From Chloracidobacterium sp. (GTDB lineage Bacteria > Acidobacteriota > Blastocatellia > Pyrinomonadales > Pyrinomonadaceae): a stretch of 64,000 nt of DNA. A program made the position numbers and the translations under genes. Positions 52,416 through 61,819 of the stretch are shown here, in pieces (positions within the stretch are counted from its first letter, which is position 1; each line of letters begins with the position of its first letter). Under the pieces are notes generated by a model. That model made no database searches and was not told the origin of the DNA. It saw only the letters and a list, made by a program, of their open reading frames with translations. The stretch is taken from contig JADJJY010000002.1 in assembly GCA_016706275.1 (NCBI GenBank), positions 296,001 through 360,000 on the forward strand, in the 5' to 3' direction.

Positions 52416-53744
52416 TTAATTGAAGATGCCGGCCGGGTCAACCTTGGGCAGAGGGAGTTTCATATCGTTAATTCTCTTCGCAGTTGCTGCGTTCGTTGCG
52501 AGGCCCCACTTTTTGAAAAACGGCATGAGATCGTTTTTGGTAATACTGCACATAGCATAGATGAATTTATTCGCCATGTCAGCGTCTGTTTCGTCTTCGA
52601 TATCGACGTAGGGTTTCTGGCGGAAATATTGATGCAGCTTTTTGAACACGTCCCATCCATAGACACTTCTTAGCTGGTGAAACATCACAAGCTTTGAAAA
52701 GAGTTCATTGTAATCGGCTTCGTTGCTGGCCAGGTAGTTTTTATTTGGGTTTGCGACATATCGACGTGCCTTTTCAAATGTCGTCAGCGTTTCACCGCCT
52801 TCTTTTGTGCCGAGACGTGTCGGCAGGCCATATTTTTCCTGCACGTAGAGCGAAAACAGATTGACCGAGATCTCGCCGATCGAATCCCACGTCCACGAAC
52901 GCTGTTGATGCGTGTGTCCGGTCTCGTGCCAGATGCCCCATTCGGTTTTGAGCTTTTCGGTCAGATCGGTGTAATTGTCGCGTTTCATCCCGATAAAATA
53001 GTTCGAGGCGTACATGTAATATGATTCGCTCTCCGTCGGCGTCGAATATAGATCGATCAGGTAATTGATACGGTTTCGAGTCACTCTGTTCTGGGGCGTT
53101 GAGTTGTCAAAGCCCGCAAGCTCATCTTCCCAGATGATAACCGAGTGGATCGACTGAAAACTCGCTGCGAGGTCGCGGATCGGTTTTTTGACGTAATCCT
53201 TGTAGGTGATGGTCAGCAGAGCTTTGTCCGAGATCAACTGGACAAAATTTGCGTCTTTCATGATCTTTAGATCATTTTCCCAATTGAGAATATTAGATCT
53301 GCCAAGATGATACAGCGGAAACGTCTTGCCGCCCGTGACCTTGACATTGACGCTGGATGGATTGGTGTCGTAGCCCTCGGCTTTGACAAAGATGAACGAC
53401 AATATCCCGTCCTGCGTCGCGGTGACGGTGTTCACGCCGTTTTGCAGAGCGTTTTCCTGTGTCTTGTTGCGATTACCCCACATCGGTTTAAAACCGATCA
53501 TCGACGACAGTACATATTTGCCATCAAGCCCGCTGACCGTAAACCCGATCCGCTCGCCCCTGCGAACATACAATCCCGACGGCTGATAGTCACACAAAAT
53601 CATCCGATGCGTCCGATCCGCCTCGATCCCCGCCTCGGTCTGCGACACGAGAGTGTATTCTTTTGTGTAGTTGTTATAGGTTTGGGCGTTTACTGCTAGG
53701 CAACAGATAAAAAGCGTTGCTGCAAGGACTAAGGCTTTGTTCAT
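52416..53744 (-). CDS. Secreted M60-like metallopeptidase (enhancin family)
   Basis: The 442-residue product starts MNKALVLAATLFICCLAVNA, a signal peptide. It holds the M60 zinc motif WGIWHETGHTHQQRSWTWDS (H-E-x-G-H) followed by the conserved Glu in GEISVNLFSLYVQEKYG. Upstream is the typical N-terminal beta-rich part (YVRRGERIGFTVSGLDGKYV). M60 enzymes cut mucins and other O-glycoproteins and occur in host-associated bacteria. The gene heads a minus-strand run of secreted proteins including the cytolysin-domain protein. Confidence 0.88.
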   Translation of the reverse strand: MNKALVLAATLFICCLAVNAQTYNNYTKEYTLVSQTEAGIEADRTHRMILCDYQPSGLYVRRGERIGFTVSGLDGKYVLSSMIGFKPMWGNRNKTQENALQNGVNTVTATQDGILSFIFVKAEGYDTNPSSVNVKVTGGKTFPLYHLGRSNILNWENDLKIMKDANFVQLISDKALLTITYKDYVKKPIRDLAASFQSIHSVIIWEDELAGFDNSTPQNRVTRNRINYLIDLYSTPTESESYYMYASNYFIGMKRDNYTDLTEKLKTEWGIWHETGHTHQQRSWTWDSIGEISVNLFSLYVQEKYGLPTRLGTKEGGETLTTFEKARRYVANPNKNYLASNEADYNELFSKLVMFHQLRSVYGWDVFKKLHQYFRQKPYVDIEDETDADMANKFIYAMCSITKNDLMPFFKKWGLATNAATAKRINDMKLPLPKVDPAGIFN

Positions 53745-53757
53745 ATAGGTTATTTGG

Positions 53758-53916
53758 TTAAGGATCTAAGGGCTCGACGCGAACAAGATGATTTCGCAGA
53801 TAATAAGCCTCTTTGCCGCGATACGCAAGGAAAACCGTTGGTTTACCATCGGAGCTACGATGACAAAGCGGTCCCATATTATGCCCGTTATATTCGCTAA
53901 GCACTAAAAGAATCAT
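53758..53916 (-). CDS. Possible 52-residue protein
   Basis: An open frame from ATG 53916 reads MILLVLSEYNGHNMGPLCHR and ends AYYLRNHLVRVEPLDP. It fills the gap between the M60 gene and the divergent P-type ATPase gene. There is no clear ribosome site and no recognised family, and a longer upstream start would overlap the ATPase gene antisense. Reported only as a possibility. Confidence 0.22.
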   Translation of the reverse strand: MILLVLSEYNGHNMGPLCHRSSDGKPTVFLAYRGKEAYYLRNHLVRVEPLDP

Positions 53917-53973
53917 GAGCTTTGTGATAGCGGGCACACCCCAAAGCAACGTTCGGGAGTATGATCGGAGTAA

Positions 53974-55878
53974 GTGGAACAAACGGATCAACAGAGATCT
54001 AACCTGGCGGCGGCATTCAGGACAAAAGAGGTCATCATCGCCATTATTTCCGTGGTCGCGATGGCGGTGCATCTTTTGTTGAGATTTGGTTTGCCATCGT
54101 TTGGAACAATTTTTAGGTTTCCCGCAAACGAAATACCGTTGCTTATAGCCCTTGCATGCGGTATCCCGCTTTTTATAACTCTCCTTAAGAAAATATTTAG
54201 ACTCGAAATAACGTCCGATCTGCTCGCGGGCATTTCGATCATCACTGCCGTGATCCTTGGCGAATATCTCGCCGGTACGTTAGTTGTTCTGATGATGTCC
54301 GGTGGACAGGCGCTCGAAGCTTATGCGGTACGCCGGGCGTCGTTCGCTCTCGAGGCGCTTGCCAAACGACTTCCGACTTTTGCCCATAAAAAGAAAGGTG
54401 TGGCGGTTGAGGATATTCCGCTCGGTGAGGTGTTGATCGGCGACGAACTTGTCGTCTTTCCGCATGAAACATGTCCCGCCGACGGCAAAGTCGTAAACGG
54501 CCATAGCACAATGAACGAGGCTTACTTGACCGGTGAGCCGTATTTGTTGCCAAAAGCCCCAGGCTCAAATGTACTTTCCGGTGCGATAAATGGCGAAGGA
54601 GCTTTGACCATCTGTGCGGAAAAGGTCGCGACCGATTCGCGGTACGCCAAGATAATGCAGGTAATGCGCGAATCCGAAGAACGGAGGCCCGAGCTTCGTC
54701 GGCTTGGCGACCAGATCGGTGCGATATATACACCGATAGCGATAACGATCGCCCTTGCCGCGTGGTATTTTGGCGGCGATCCGGATAGGTTTCTTTCGGT
54801 ATTGGTCGTAGCGACACCGTGTCCCCTGATTATTGGCATTCCGGTGGCGATAATTGGTTCGGTTTCTCTCGCAGCACGCCGCGGTATTATCATCAAGGAC
54901 CCTGCCGTACTGGAAAAGATAGACACCTGCCGCGTGGCCATCTTTGATAAAACCGGCACGCTCACCTACGGCGAACCAAAGCTTACAGAGATCATTCCAG
55001 CAGATGGCTTTACTGAAAATGAAGCTCTGGCTGCCGTTGCGAGCCTCGAACGCTATTCCCGCCATCCCTTAGCAGAGGCGATAATAAGTGCTGCGTCCGA
55101 GGCCAAACTCGAACTGGAGGAAGCAACACAGGTCAGCGAGAGCCCGGGAGAGGGACTGCTTGGCGTCATCGGCGGACGTACGGTTCGTGTCACGAGTCGT
55201 AAGAAACTCGACGTTCATTCGCCTATCGATATTGCTTCCCTACCGGCGCTTGCAGGTGGGCTGGAATGCGTTGTTTTGATAGATGGCCGTTACGCCGCGA
55301 CATTCCGTTTTCGCGACGAACCGCGTGCCGAGGGCAAGGCCTTTGTTCGGCATCTAGGGCCAAAGCATGGTTTTGACCGTATCCTGCTAGTTTCCGGTGA
55401 TCGCGAAGGCGAAGTCGGTTATCTTGCGGAAAAGGTTGGGATAACGGAGGTCCACGCCGGCCAGAGTCCTGAGGAAAAGCTCGAGCTCGTACGCGTAGAA
55501 ACCCGGAAGGCAAATACCATCTTTATGGGTGACGGCATAAATGATGCTCCCGCACTGACGGCTGCGACCGTCGGCATCGCGTTTGGGCAAGGCAGCGATG
55601 TTACCGCCGAGGCGGCCGGGGCAGTGATCCTCGACAGCTCGCTCGAACGTGTAGATGAACTTCTCCACATCGGACGCCGCATGCGGACCATTGCCCTTCA
55701 GAGTGCAATAGGGGGTATCGGCCTCAGCCTTGTCGGGATCATTGCCGCCGCCACCGGCTATCTTCCACCGGTTGCCGGTGCCCTTACGCAAGAGGTCATT
55801 GACGTCCTCGCTATTTTAAATGCGCTGCGTACTTCCGTTACGCCGAGGATTCTTTCGGACCATGATCCCGAACTTTGA
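53974..55878 (+). CDS. P1B-type heavy-metal-transporting ATPase
   Basis: The 634-residue pump has the P-type landmarks: TGEPYLL (about 185), the membrane metal motif VVATPCPLIIGIPVAIIGSV (T-P-C in place of C-P-C, about 279-285), the phosphorylated Asp in FDKTGTLTYG (about 325), the S-R-H-P-L-A-E-A-I nucleotide motif, and GDGINDAPAL (about 518). There is no N-terminal heavy-metal-binding domain. A TPC motif indicates a specificity other than classical Cu(I) or Zn/Cd exporters; the ion is not identified. The start is GTG at 53974 with CGGAG just upstream. No metal-responsive regulator is adjacent. Confidence 0.9.
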   Translation: MEQTDQQRSNLAAAFRTKEVIIAIISVVAMAVHLLLRFGLPSFGTIFRFPANEIPLLIALACGIPLFITLLKKIFRLEITSDLLAGISIITAVILGEYLAGTLVVLMMSGGQALEAYAVRRASFALEALAKRLPTFAHKKKGVAVEDIPLGEVLIGDELVVFPHETCPADGKVVNGHSTMNEAYLTGEPYLLPKAPGSNVLSGAINGEGALTICAEKVATDSRYAKIMQVMRESEERRPELRRLGDQIGAIYTPIAITIALAAWYFGGDPDRFLSVLVVATPCPLIIGIPVAIIGSVSLAARRGIIIKDPAVLEKIDTCRVAIFDKTGTLTYGEPKLTEIIPADGFTENEALAAVASLERYSRHPLAEAIISAASEAKLELEEATQVSESPGEGLLGVIGGRTVRVTSRKKLDVHSPIDIASLPALAGGLECVVLIDGRYAATFRFRDEPRAEGKAFVRHLGPKHGFDRILLVSGDREGEVGYLAEKVGITEVHAGQSPEEKLELVRVETRKANTIFMGDGINDAPALTAATVGIAFGQGSDVTAEAAGAVILDSSLERVDELLHIGRRMRTIALQSAIGGIGLSLVGIIAAATGYLPPVAGALTQEVIDVLAILNALRTSVTPRILSDHDPEL

Positions 55879-56017
55879 CCCAACATTCAGCGGAGGCCGA
55901 ACGTAACAACGGTTTTGGCATTAATCTTCCCTTTTTCATCCTAAATCATTTATTATGGTCTAGGTCACGCACGACGCGACGGTTCTCGAACTTAAAACAA
56001 AATTTCCAAACTATACA

Positions 56018-56911
56018 ATGAGCTTATTGTTATTGGCCTCGCTCGAGGCAATTCTTGGTATTCCTGAATGGATTGGATTCATATTCGTATTCATTCTCGG
56101 AGCGTGTATCGGTAGCTTTTTGAACGTTGTCATCTATCGCGTACCGAACGAAAAGTCTCTGCTGACGCCATCGAAATGTCCTAATTGCGATAAATCGATC
56201 AAGTTTTACCACAATATCCCGATCCTCGGCTGGCTGATGCTCGGCGGCAAATGTGCGAACTGCAACGAACCGATCGCGTGGCGCTATCCGGCGGTCGAAC
56301 TGCTCACGGCACTCGTTTTTTGTCTCGTGTATTGGCAGATCGGGCTGACGCCGTACTTGCCGGTGGCACTCGCGTTCGTCGCGGCGATGCTCGCCTTGAT
56401 ATTTATCGACGCCGAACACATGATCTTGCCAAACGTCATCACTTATCCGATGTTTGTCATCGCCCTGGTCGTGCGGGTATTGTATCCGCTGGTTTTCACA
56501 GACGTGAATTATTTTTCGGATACGACATACGCACCGATATCATCGCTGCAAGGTTGGCCGCCGTGGGCCGTTTCACTTGCGGGAGCTTTATTCGGAGCGT
56601 TGATCGGAGGCGGCTCGTTATGGCTGGTCGGTGCGATATGGAAAGCGCTTCGCGGCGTGGACGCAATGGGGCTTGGGGATGTAAAGCTACTGTTCGGGAT
56701 CGGGGCTTTGCTCGGCTGGCGGCTGACGATACTGACAATATTTATCGGAGCGTTTACCGGAGCGATCGCCGGAGTGGCGCTTATATCGAGGCAAAAGGAC
56801 AAGGATCTGCAAACGCAAATACCGTTCGGCATCTTTCTTGGCATCGGATCGATCGTCGCAATGCTCTTCGGCGACAAGATGATCGCGTGGTATCTGGCGA
56901 AGTTTATGTGA
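56018..56911 (+). CDS. pilD: Prepilin peptidase/N-methyltransferase (type A24)
   Basis: The enzyme cleaves and N-methylates type IV prepilins and pseudopilins at the inner membrane. The 297-residue product has GACIGSFLNVVIYRVPNEKS, paired zinc-type CxxC motifs (CPNCDKSIKF and CANCNEPIAW), and the two catalytic aspartates in FIDAEHMILPNVITYPM and GLGDVKLLFGIGALLG. Hydrophobic helices account for most of the rest. It stands alone here, with no pilin genes in the window. Confidence 0.94.
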   Translation: MSLLLLASLEAILGIPEWIGFIFVFILGACIGSFLNVVIYRVPNEKSLLTPSKCPNCDKSIKFYHNIPILGWLMLGGKCANCNEPIAWRYPAVELLTALVFCLVYWQIGLTPYLPVALAFVAAMLALIFIDAEHMILPNVITYPMFVIALVVRVLYPLVFTDVNYFSDTTYAPISSLQGWPPWAVSLAGALFGALIGGGSLWLVGAIWKALRGVDAMGLGDVKLLFGIGALLGWRLTILTIFIGAFTGAIAGVALISRQKDKDLQTQIPFGIFLGIGSIVAMLFGDKMIAWYLAKFM

Positions 56912-56935
56912 TGCGGAGGCCTGGGGTTAACTCGG

Positions 56936-56975
56936 AACTTGGATGTTACGCCCTTACTCACGTGCGGGCTTCTGC
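56936..56975. repeat. Single copy of the GCCCTTACT/GTGCGGGCTTCTGC repeat family
   Basis: AACTTGGATGTTACGCCCTT followed by ACTCACGTGCGGGCTTCTGC matches one half of the inverted repeat at 50146-50210, including the loop words. It lies between convergent genes. Confidence 0.65.
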
Positions 56976-56976
56976 A

Positions 56977-57261
56977 TTAAGAGGACTTTTGCAGTTGAAC
57001 GCATTCGTCCGAGCAATAAAATATCTCACCGATCTTTCTCGCCTTATTTTGCGGAACCCAAACACCGCACTTTGAACAATTTACAAGCGGAATACTTGTC
57101 GCATCATCAGAACTGATCGTCCTCGATTGTCCAACTGCATCTTTTGCGTCCTTTAACGCACGTGCAAGGCCTAGGATACCGGCGATCTGTTTCCGATACC
57201 GAAGCGCAGTCAATCCGAGCAAGACCAATATCACAAAGAGAATGACAAAGATCTCTCTCAT
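56977..57261 (-). CDS. Small membrane-anchored zinc-ribbon protein (PP0621-like)
   Basis: The 94-residue product starts MREIFVILFVILVLLGLTAL, an N-terminal membrane helix. A basic/helical linker follows, and a C-terminal motif LVNCSKCGVWVPQNKARKIG then FYCSDECVQLQ (CxxC...CxxxC) suggests a zinc ribbon. The layout resembles the PP0621 family of small proteins. Its start codon is directly next to the stop of the TPR gene, so they form a two-gene operon. Confidence 0.72.
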   Translation of the reverse strand: MREIFVILFVILVLLGLTALRYRKQIAGILGLARALKDAKDAVGQSRTISSDDATSIPLVNCSKCGVWVPQNKARKIGEIFYCSDECVQLQKSS

Positions 57262-58002
57262 CTATTTGGCACCGCTTTTACCGGCGGCTATCTCTGAGCG
57301 GAGTTCGGTGATCGCAGGGTTTGTTGGATTGATCTCGATGATCTTTGCCAGCATCTTTTCGGCATCGTCAACTTTTCCTTGTTTGGCATATGCCTGAACT
57401 ACGAATTGCATCGCACGGTCGTGCTTAGGATTAGCGGTGATCACTTTCTGTAGCTCGGCGATGGCTTTGTCGTAATCGGGTGGTTCCTGCACATAATACG
57501 AAATGCCGACATCCGTGCTAACGTCCGCATCACCTGGCTTGATCGCAAGAGCTTTTGCGTAAACGGTTCGAGCGGTGGTAAAGCTAGCTAGGTCCTTTCT
57601 AAAAAAACCGATATCAAAATGCGCATTACCGAGAGCAACGAAGACGTCGAAATCCTTTGCGTCAAGGGTACTCGCCCGCGTGAGGATACGTATAGATTCC
57701 GTCAGCAGTGAAATGCTCTGTTTCATCGCGGCATAACGGTAAAGCGAAATACCAAGGCTCTTTTGGAAAGCAAAGTTTTCGGGATTGCGATCTGCCTCGG
57801 CGATCTTTGTTCTCAGTTCCTCTTCGGTCAGAGTGTCGCTCGGAGCTGCACCGGTAGGGTTAGTGTTGGCGGTCGTTTGCTGACCGGTTTGAGATTTGAG
57901 GGCATTCATCTCGGAGCCGTTGAGTTTGTTTGCAAAAACAAAACCGGCGACAAACCCTGCGACCACGCCCAAAACGATAAACATAACGCTGTTCTTATTC
58001 AT
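57262..58002 (-). CDS. Membrane-anchored TPR protein
   Basis: The 246-residue product begins MNKNSVMFIVLGVVAGFVAG with a transmembrane anchor. A Thr/Asn/Ala linker follows. Tetratricopeptide repeats then run from about residue 65: FAFQKSLGISLYRYAAMKQS, FDVFVALGNAHFDIGFFRKD, DADVSTDVGISYYVQEPPDY, DRAMQFVVQAYAKQGKVDDA. The anchor and helical repeats suggest a periplasmic or cytoplasmic scaffold. I place the start at 58002; an upstream in-frame start at 58062 would add 20 residues ahead of the anchor. Confidence 0.8.
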   Translation of the reverse strand: MNKNSVMFIVLGVVAGFVAGFVFANKLNGSEMNALKSQTGQQTTANTNPTGAAPSDTLTEEELRTKIAEADRNPENFAFQKSLGISLYRYAAMKQSISLLTESIRILTRASTLDAKDFDVFVALGNAHFDIGFFRKDLASFTTARTVYAKALAIKPGDADVSTDVGISYYVQEPPDYDKAIAELQKVITANPKHDRAMQFVVQAYAKQGKVDDAEKMLAKIIEINPTNPAITELRSEIAAGKSGAK

Positions 58003-58092
58003 TAGATCGATGTTAGCAAAACTAGCCGCGGGAATAAAAAAGCGTTGCGCGATAGAGATCACGCAACGCCCAAATTGTCACTCAAAAACTTC

Positions 58093-58362
58093 CTATTTCT
58101 TTTTGCCGTCAGGGGCAATATACGGCAGATCCTCGGCTCGGCGACGGATCGGTGGATCGGTTGCACGACGACGCGGCACGATGGCATCTCCGCGGCGGTC
58201 AACGCTGCCCGCCGGCAACCCCTTGCCGTGGACGGCTTCAACAAGGATGCGAGTTATCTCTTGTGAAAGGGTGCGATGCTCGCCAGCCGCACGCCGACGA
58301 AGCGATTCTTTTAACTCGTTAGGAACATACGCACCAATAAATACACCTTTGCGGTTTGCCAT
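58093..58362 (-). CDS. Ribbon-helix-helix (CopG/Arc-type) protein
   Basis: The 89-residue product reads KGVFIGAYVPNELKESLRRR and AAGEHRTLSQEITRILVEAV: a short strand, then two helices, the Arc/CopG fold used to bind DNA as a dimer. The C-terminal half is basic and Arg/Pro-rich (VPRRRATDPPIRRRAEDLPY) and probably disordered. No toxin gene is adjacent, so an antitoxin role is not supported. It may be a regulator or a small nucleoid protein. Confidence 0.75.
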   Translation of the reverse strand: MANRKGVFIGAYVPNELKESLRRRAAGEHRTLSQEITRILVEAVHGKGLPAGSVDRRGDAIVPRRRATDPPIRRRAEDLPYIAPDGKKK

Positions 58363-58412
58363 ATAATGAGAATTCTCCTGTTTCTAGTCGAAAAACACGT
58401 GATACCAAGCGT

Positions 58413-58795
58413 AGTGAAGCGTGTCTATAAGCCGAATCTTGTCTTCCGCCGAGGCGGGAGGCGATCATTCATCTAGGCCATGCGTTACCACATGGCTCGA
58501 GCGGCCTACCCGGAAACGCCGCCTATCGGCACCCGAGCGGGCCGCTCGGTCTCGTTTCCCTATTTGGCCTTGCACCGCGAGGAGTTTACCTGGCCGCATC
58601 TGTTACCAGACACGCCGGTGAGCTCTTACCTCACCGTTTCACCCATTATCCCGACGAGTCGGGACTGGTTTACTTTCTGTTGCACTTGTCGTCACCCTTT
58701 TGCAAAGGTGCCCGGTCGTTATCCGGCTCGCTGCCCTATGGTGTTCGGACTTTCCTCCCCGATATCATCGGGGCGATCACCCGACACACTTCACA
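58413..58795 (-). ncRNA. rnpB: RNase P RNA (type A)
   Basis: On the minus strand the 5' region reads GGGGAGGAAAGTCCGAACAC followed by CATAGGGCAG, the universal P4/CRI core. The 3' region reads GACAAGATTCGGCTTATAGA, matching the conserved 3' core. TGAAGTGTGTC (58783-58793) pairs with GACACGCTTCA (58415-58425) to form P1, which sets the ends. About 383 bases, as expected for type A. RNase P RNA matures tRNA 5' ends. Confidence 0.95.
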
Positions 58796-58856
58796 GGCAA
58801 GGTTTGGAAATTATAACAAAAAGTGTTGAACAATCAAAAGTAATGTTACAACGCCA

Positions 58857-59894
58857 TTAATTGACGATCTCGATCATATCGCCTGGCGATAAGACCGGGT
58901 CGGTCGACTTACCCGACTTGATCGCCCGTAGATCATAATCGGCAACGTTTAACGCACCTTTTTCACCTTTGCGGCGGATCAAAGCTTTTTTTGGGTTTCC
59001 TTTTGCTCCACCGGCTGCGATGATCGCTTGAAACAAGGTCATCCCGGTCACATATTCTTTCTGCCCGGCGGCATTTATTTCGCCGGCAATATAGTAAAAA
59101 CCGGTCGTCGAAAGCACCTTACCGCGTTCGTCGGCGGCAAACTCGACCGAATTGCCCGGATAGATGAGAATGTTGTCGGTTTTCGCGTCGCTCAGGTCAA
59201 AAGATTCGACATTCGCAAGCTCATTGCGTCGTATCAGCACTTTTGTAGCCGTTGGATCGACATTTACATCTGCTCTGACGACAAAAAGCGGCACCGCCTC
59301 ACGCTGAATCGTGCGTTCACCTTTACGCTCCGCCATCCCAGTAACGTTTATCTTGTGACTGCTAAACTCACGTACCTTAACCTCAACCTGCGGGTTTGAG
59401 TAAAGCGTCACTGCGGACTCGATCATCGTGATTATTTCGCGGGCCGTTTTGTTCTTGACAAGCACATTCTCTCCCGCCAGCGGAAAATCTATTGTTCCGT
59501 CTTCGCGAACAGTATAATAGCCGGATGCGTTAGGCGCATTTTTTAGATTTACAAACAGCACGTCGCCAATACCGATATTGTAAGTTTCGGTCGGTTTTCC
59601 GGGGGTCCTATCAATATTCTTTGCCGGGGCAAAGGTGATCGGCTGAGCCGTGTTAGCGATGGTCGGACGGATCTCCATATCGCGGCTAACCTTTGCTGTC
59701 ATTTCATCGGCTGATTTGATGATCGCTGGCTCAGAAACGTTCGTGACGTCGTTCATTGACGCTGATGGACTCGGCGAATATGGATTGTTATTCCCTTTCT
59801 TGTCCAATTTCTGGGCCGAAATATTAGTAGATGCGACCAACACAACTAAGAGAAGTGGTAGAAGTGATCGTTTTGATTGAAAATGCTGGATCAT
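58857..59894 (-). CDS. Polysaccharide export (Wza-like) protein with SLBB domains
   Basis: The 345-residue product starts MIQHFQSKRSLLPLLLVVLV with signal cleavage near ISAQ. The Poly_export domain reads TYNIGIGDVLFVNLKNAPNA, GYYTVREDGTIDFPLAGENV and NPQVEVKVREFSSHKINVTG. A later SLBB region has FYYIAGEINAAGQKEYVTGM and PVLSPGDMIEIVN. These proteins form outer-membrane or periplasmic channels for exopolysaccharide. There is no lipobox Cys, unlike E. coli Wza. The start at 59894 is chosen for the signal peptide; a longer in-frame start exists at 59975. Confidence 0.87.
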   Translation of the reverse strand: MIQHFQSKRSLLPLLLVVLVASTNISAQKLDKKGNNNPYSPSPSASMNDVTNVSEPAIIKSADEMTAKVSRDMEIRPTIANTAQPITFAPAKNIDRTPGKPTETYNIGIGDVLFVNLKNAPNASGYYTVREDGTIDFPLAGENVLVKNKTAREIITMIESAVTLYSNPQVEVKVREFSSHKINVTGMAERKGERTIQREAVPLFVVRADVNVDPTATKVLIRRNELANVESFDLSDAKTDNILIYPGNSVEFAADERGKVLSTTGFYYIAGEINAAGQKEYVTGMTLFQAIIAAGGAKGNPKKALIRRKGEKGALNVADYDLRAIKSGKSTDPVLSPGDMIEIVN

Positions 59895-60011
59895 GACAGG
59901 TTTATCTTCCTTATGCAGGCCGGCACGGCCAATTGGGCAGACATTCGCGCACGAATGTCTCGGTTTAATAAACAAATAAAACCGATGAGATTCTAATTTT
60001 TGAGGAAATAT

Positions 60012-61802
60012 TTAGAGATTGTTTGCGGACAATAGTCCCGGCGGGAATAGTTCGCTCCAGTTTGCGAGATAATGCGAGCGTAGTCTTTCATCGATCTCGG
60101 CAGCAGTCACACAAGAAGTAATGGAATCAATGAGTTGCGTCGCCTCTTTGCAGGTAATACCTGAGATCAACCGGCGAACATAGGAGATCGAATTTACGTT
60201 CATACTCAGCTCGCGAGCCCCGAGTCCGAGCAAAAGCGGCGTGTAAAACGGCGATCCGGCAACCTCACCGCATACATTAAGCGGGATATTGGTTTGGTTC
60301 GCCGCATCGATAACCTCGCGGATCGAACGAATTACTGCGGGATGGAGTGTTTGATACCAATCAGCTACCGACTCGTTATCACGGTCAACTGCGAGCAGAT
60401 ATTGAACCAAGTCATTCGTACCTAGACAGAGAAAGTCTACGTTTTGAGCAATTTCATTCGCCGTCAACACCGCTGATGGCACTTCGATCATTGCTCCGAG
60501 TAAAGGTTCACCAATATGTACGCCGGCGGCCCTCAGTCCGTATTTTTCATCGTCAATGATTTCTCGAAGACGGATTATCTCGTCAACTCCCGTTATCATC
60601 GGCAGAACGATGTCGAGCGTGTTGCCGTATGAGGCACGCAGGATCGCCTTTATCTGCGTTCTAAAATAGCGTTGATCCGTCAGGCTTAGGCGTATCGAAC
60701 GAAGGCCAAGTGATGGATTTCGCTCGATTACCCTGTCATCACCGCTGAGTTGCCCAACCCCCACGTCAAAGGTGCGAATCCTCACACCCGCGTCGCCGGT
60801 TGCGGCCGCGATCTGTGTGTATGCAACAAATTGCTCGTCTTCGCTTGGAAAGCTGCCTTTTCGGTCAAAGATCGCCTCTGAGCGGTAGAGTCCGACACCA
60901 ATCGCCCCTTGCTCCTTAGCTTGCTGATAGTTTAATGGTGAATCGGTATTTACACGGATAATGACCTCGACACCGTCTTTCGTTTCGACTTTACGGTCTC
61001 CGTTTGTTAATATCCCGTCCGACAAAATGGGGCCGTTTGAGCTTTCAGAAAATCTTGTGATCGAGTCGACAGTCGGATGAAGGATGACCTCACCGTTATT
61101 ACCGTCGACGATCACCGCCTCGCCTTCGGCGATCAGGCGTTCGATATTTCTTACTCCGGTAACGACGGGCAACTTTAGCTCGCGGGCGAGTATCGACGAA
61201 TGAGATGTCCACCCGCCGTGCTCCGATATGATCGCTTTCGGGGCAGTTTTTGCCAGCTTCATCAGCCGCGAAGGCATCAGTTCGGTTACGATAAGCACCG
61301 AATCAGAACCACCGTCAGGAGCATCGCTCGATCCGCACAAAGCATTTAACAGCCTATCGGCAACGTCGATAACATCGAGATATTTATCGCTAATATGCTG
61401 GTCTGCGGCGGCACGTTGGCGGGTGGAATAGTCCTGAGACACGGTGCGGATCGCCCATTCGGCGTTTACTAGCTGCGAACGTATTTCGGTTTCGATGTCC
61501 GGAATGAGTGAGGAGCTTTCGAGGATCAGGCTGTGGACGCCAAAGATATCCGCCGCCGAATCAGGTGTCGGTGCCGATGACAGTTCGATGATCTCATAGA
61601 GCGAGTGCTGCACAGCCTGTTGAAGCCTTTCGATTTCGCCCTCGATTCCGTCTTGGGTGATGTCGTGTCTAATTGGTGCGGGGCGGTCGCCGTTTAGGAA
61701 TACCGCACGGCCGATGCCGATGCCGCGGGAGACAGCGGTTGCGGGTATCCTAAGTTCGGATCTGCCATCAGCCGGATCGCTGGATAATGCTTTTTCTTGC
61801 AA
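60012..61802 (-). CDS. ptsI: Phosphoenolpyruvate-protein phosphotransferase (PTS enzyme I)
   Basis: Enzyme I autophosphorylates from PEP and passes phosphate to HPr. The 596-residue product has the start AVSRGIGIGRAVFLNGDRPA, the active-site histidine at about residue 201 in HGGWTSHSSILARELKLPVV, and the PEP-binding part with GIGVGLYRSEAIF, ERNPSLGLRSIRLSLTDQRY and VCGEVAGSPFYTPLLLGLGA. HPr and sugar EII genes are not in the window, which suggests a regulatory PTS. It follows the AIM24-like gene after 17 bases. Confidence 0.93.
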   Translation of the reverse strand: MQEKALSSDPADGRSELRIPATAVSRGIGIGRAVFLNGDRPAPIRHDITQDGIEGEIERLQQAVQHSLYEIIELSSAPTPDSAADIFGVHSLILESSSLIPDIETEIRSQLVNAEWAIRTVSQDYSTRQRAAADQHISDKYLDVIDVADRLLNALCGSSDAPDGGSDSVLIVTELMPSRLMKLAKTAPKAIISEHGGWTSHSSILARELKLPVVTGVRNIERLIAEGEAVIVDGNNGEVILHPTVDSITRFSESSNGPILSDGILTNGDRKVETKDGVEVIIRVNTDSPLNYQQAKEQGAIGVGLYRSEAIFDRKGSFPSEDEQFVAYTQIAAATGDAGVRIRTFDVGVGQLSGDDRVIERNPSLGLRSIRLSLTDQRYFRTQIKAILRASYGNTLDIVLPMITGVDEIIRLREIIDDEKYGLRAAGVHIGEPLLGAMIEVPSAVLTANEIAQNVDFLCLGTNDLVQYLLAVDRDNESVADWYQTLHPAVIRSIREVIDAANQTNIPLNVCGEVAGSPFYTPLLLGLGARELSMNVNSISYVRRLISGITCKEATQLIDSITSCVTAAEIDERLRSHYLANWSELFPPGLLSANNL

Positions 61803-61819
61803 AACTCTTTTAGTACCTG

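Noticed and set aside
53917..54072. Long version of the small minus-strand frame at 53758
   Set aside because: The extra N-terminal part lies antisense to the start of the P-type ATPase and has no coding character.
58093..58362. Antitoxin of a toxin-antitoxin pair
   Set aside because: It is ribbon-helix-helix, but neighbouring genes are a TPR protein and RNase P RNA; no toxin-like gene is adjacent.
58480..58860. Plus-strand open frame across the RNase P RNA
   Set aside because: The region is clearly structured RNA on the other strand; the frame is incidental.
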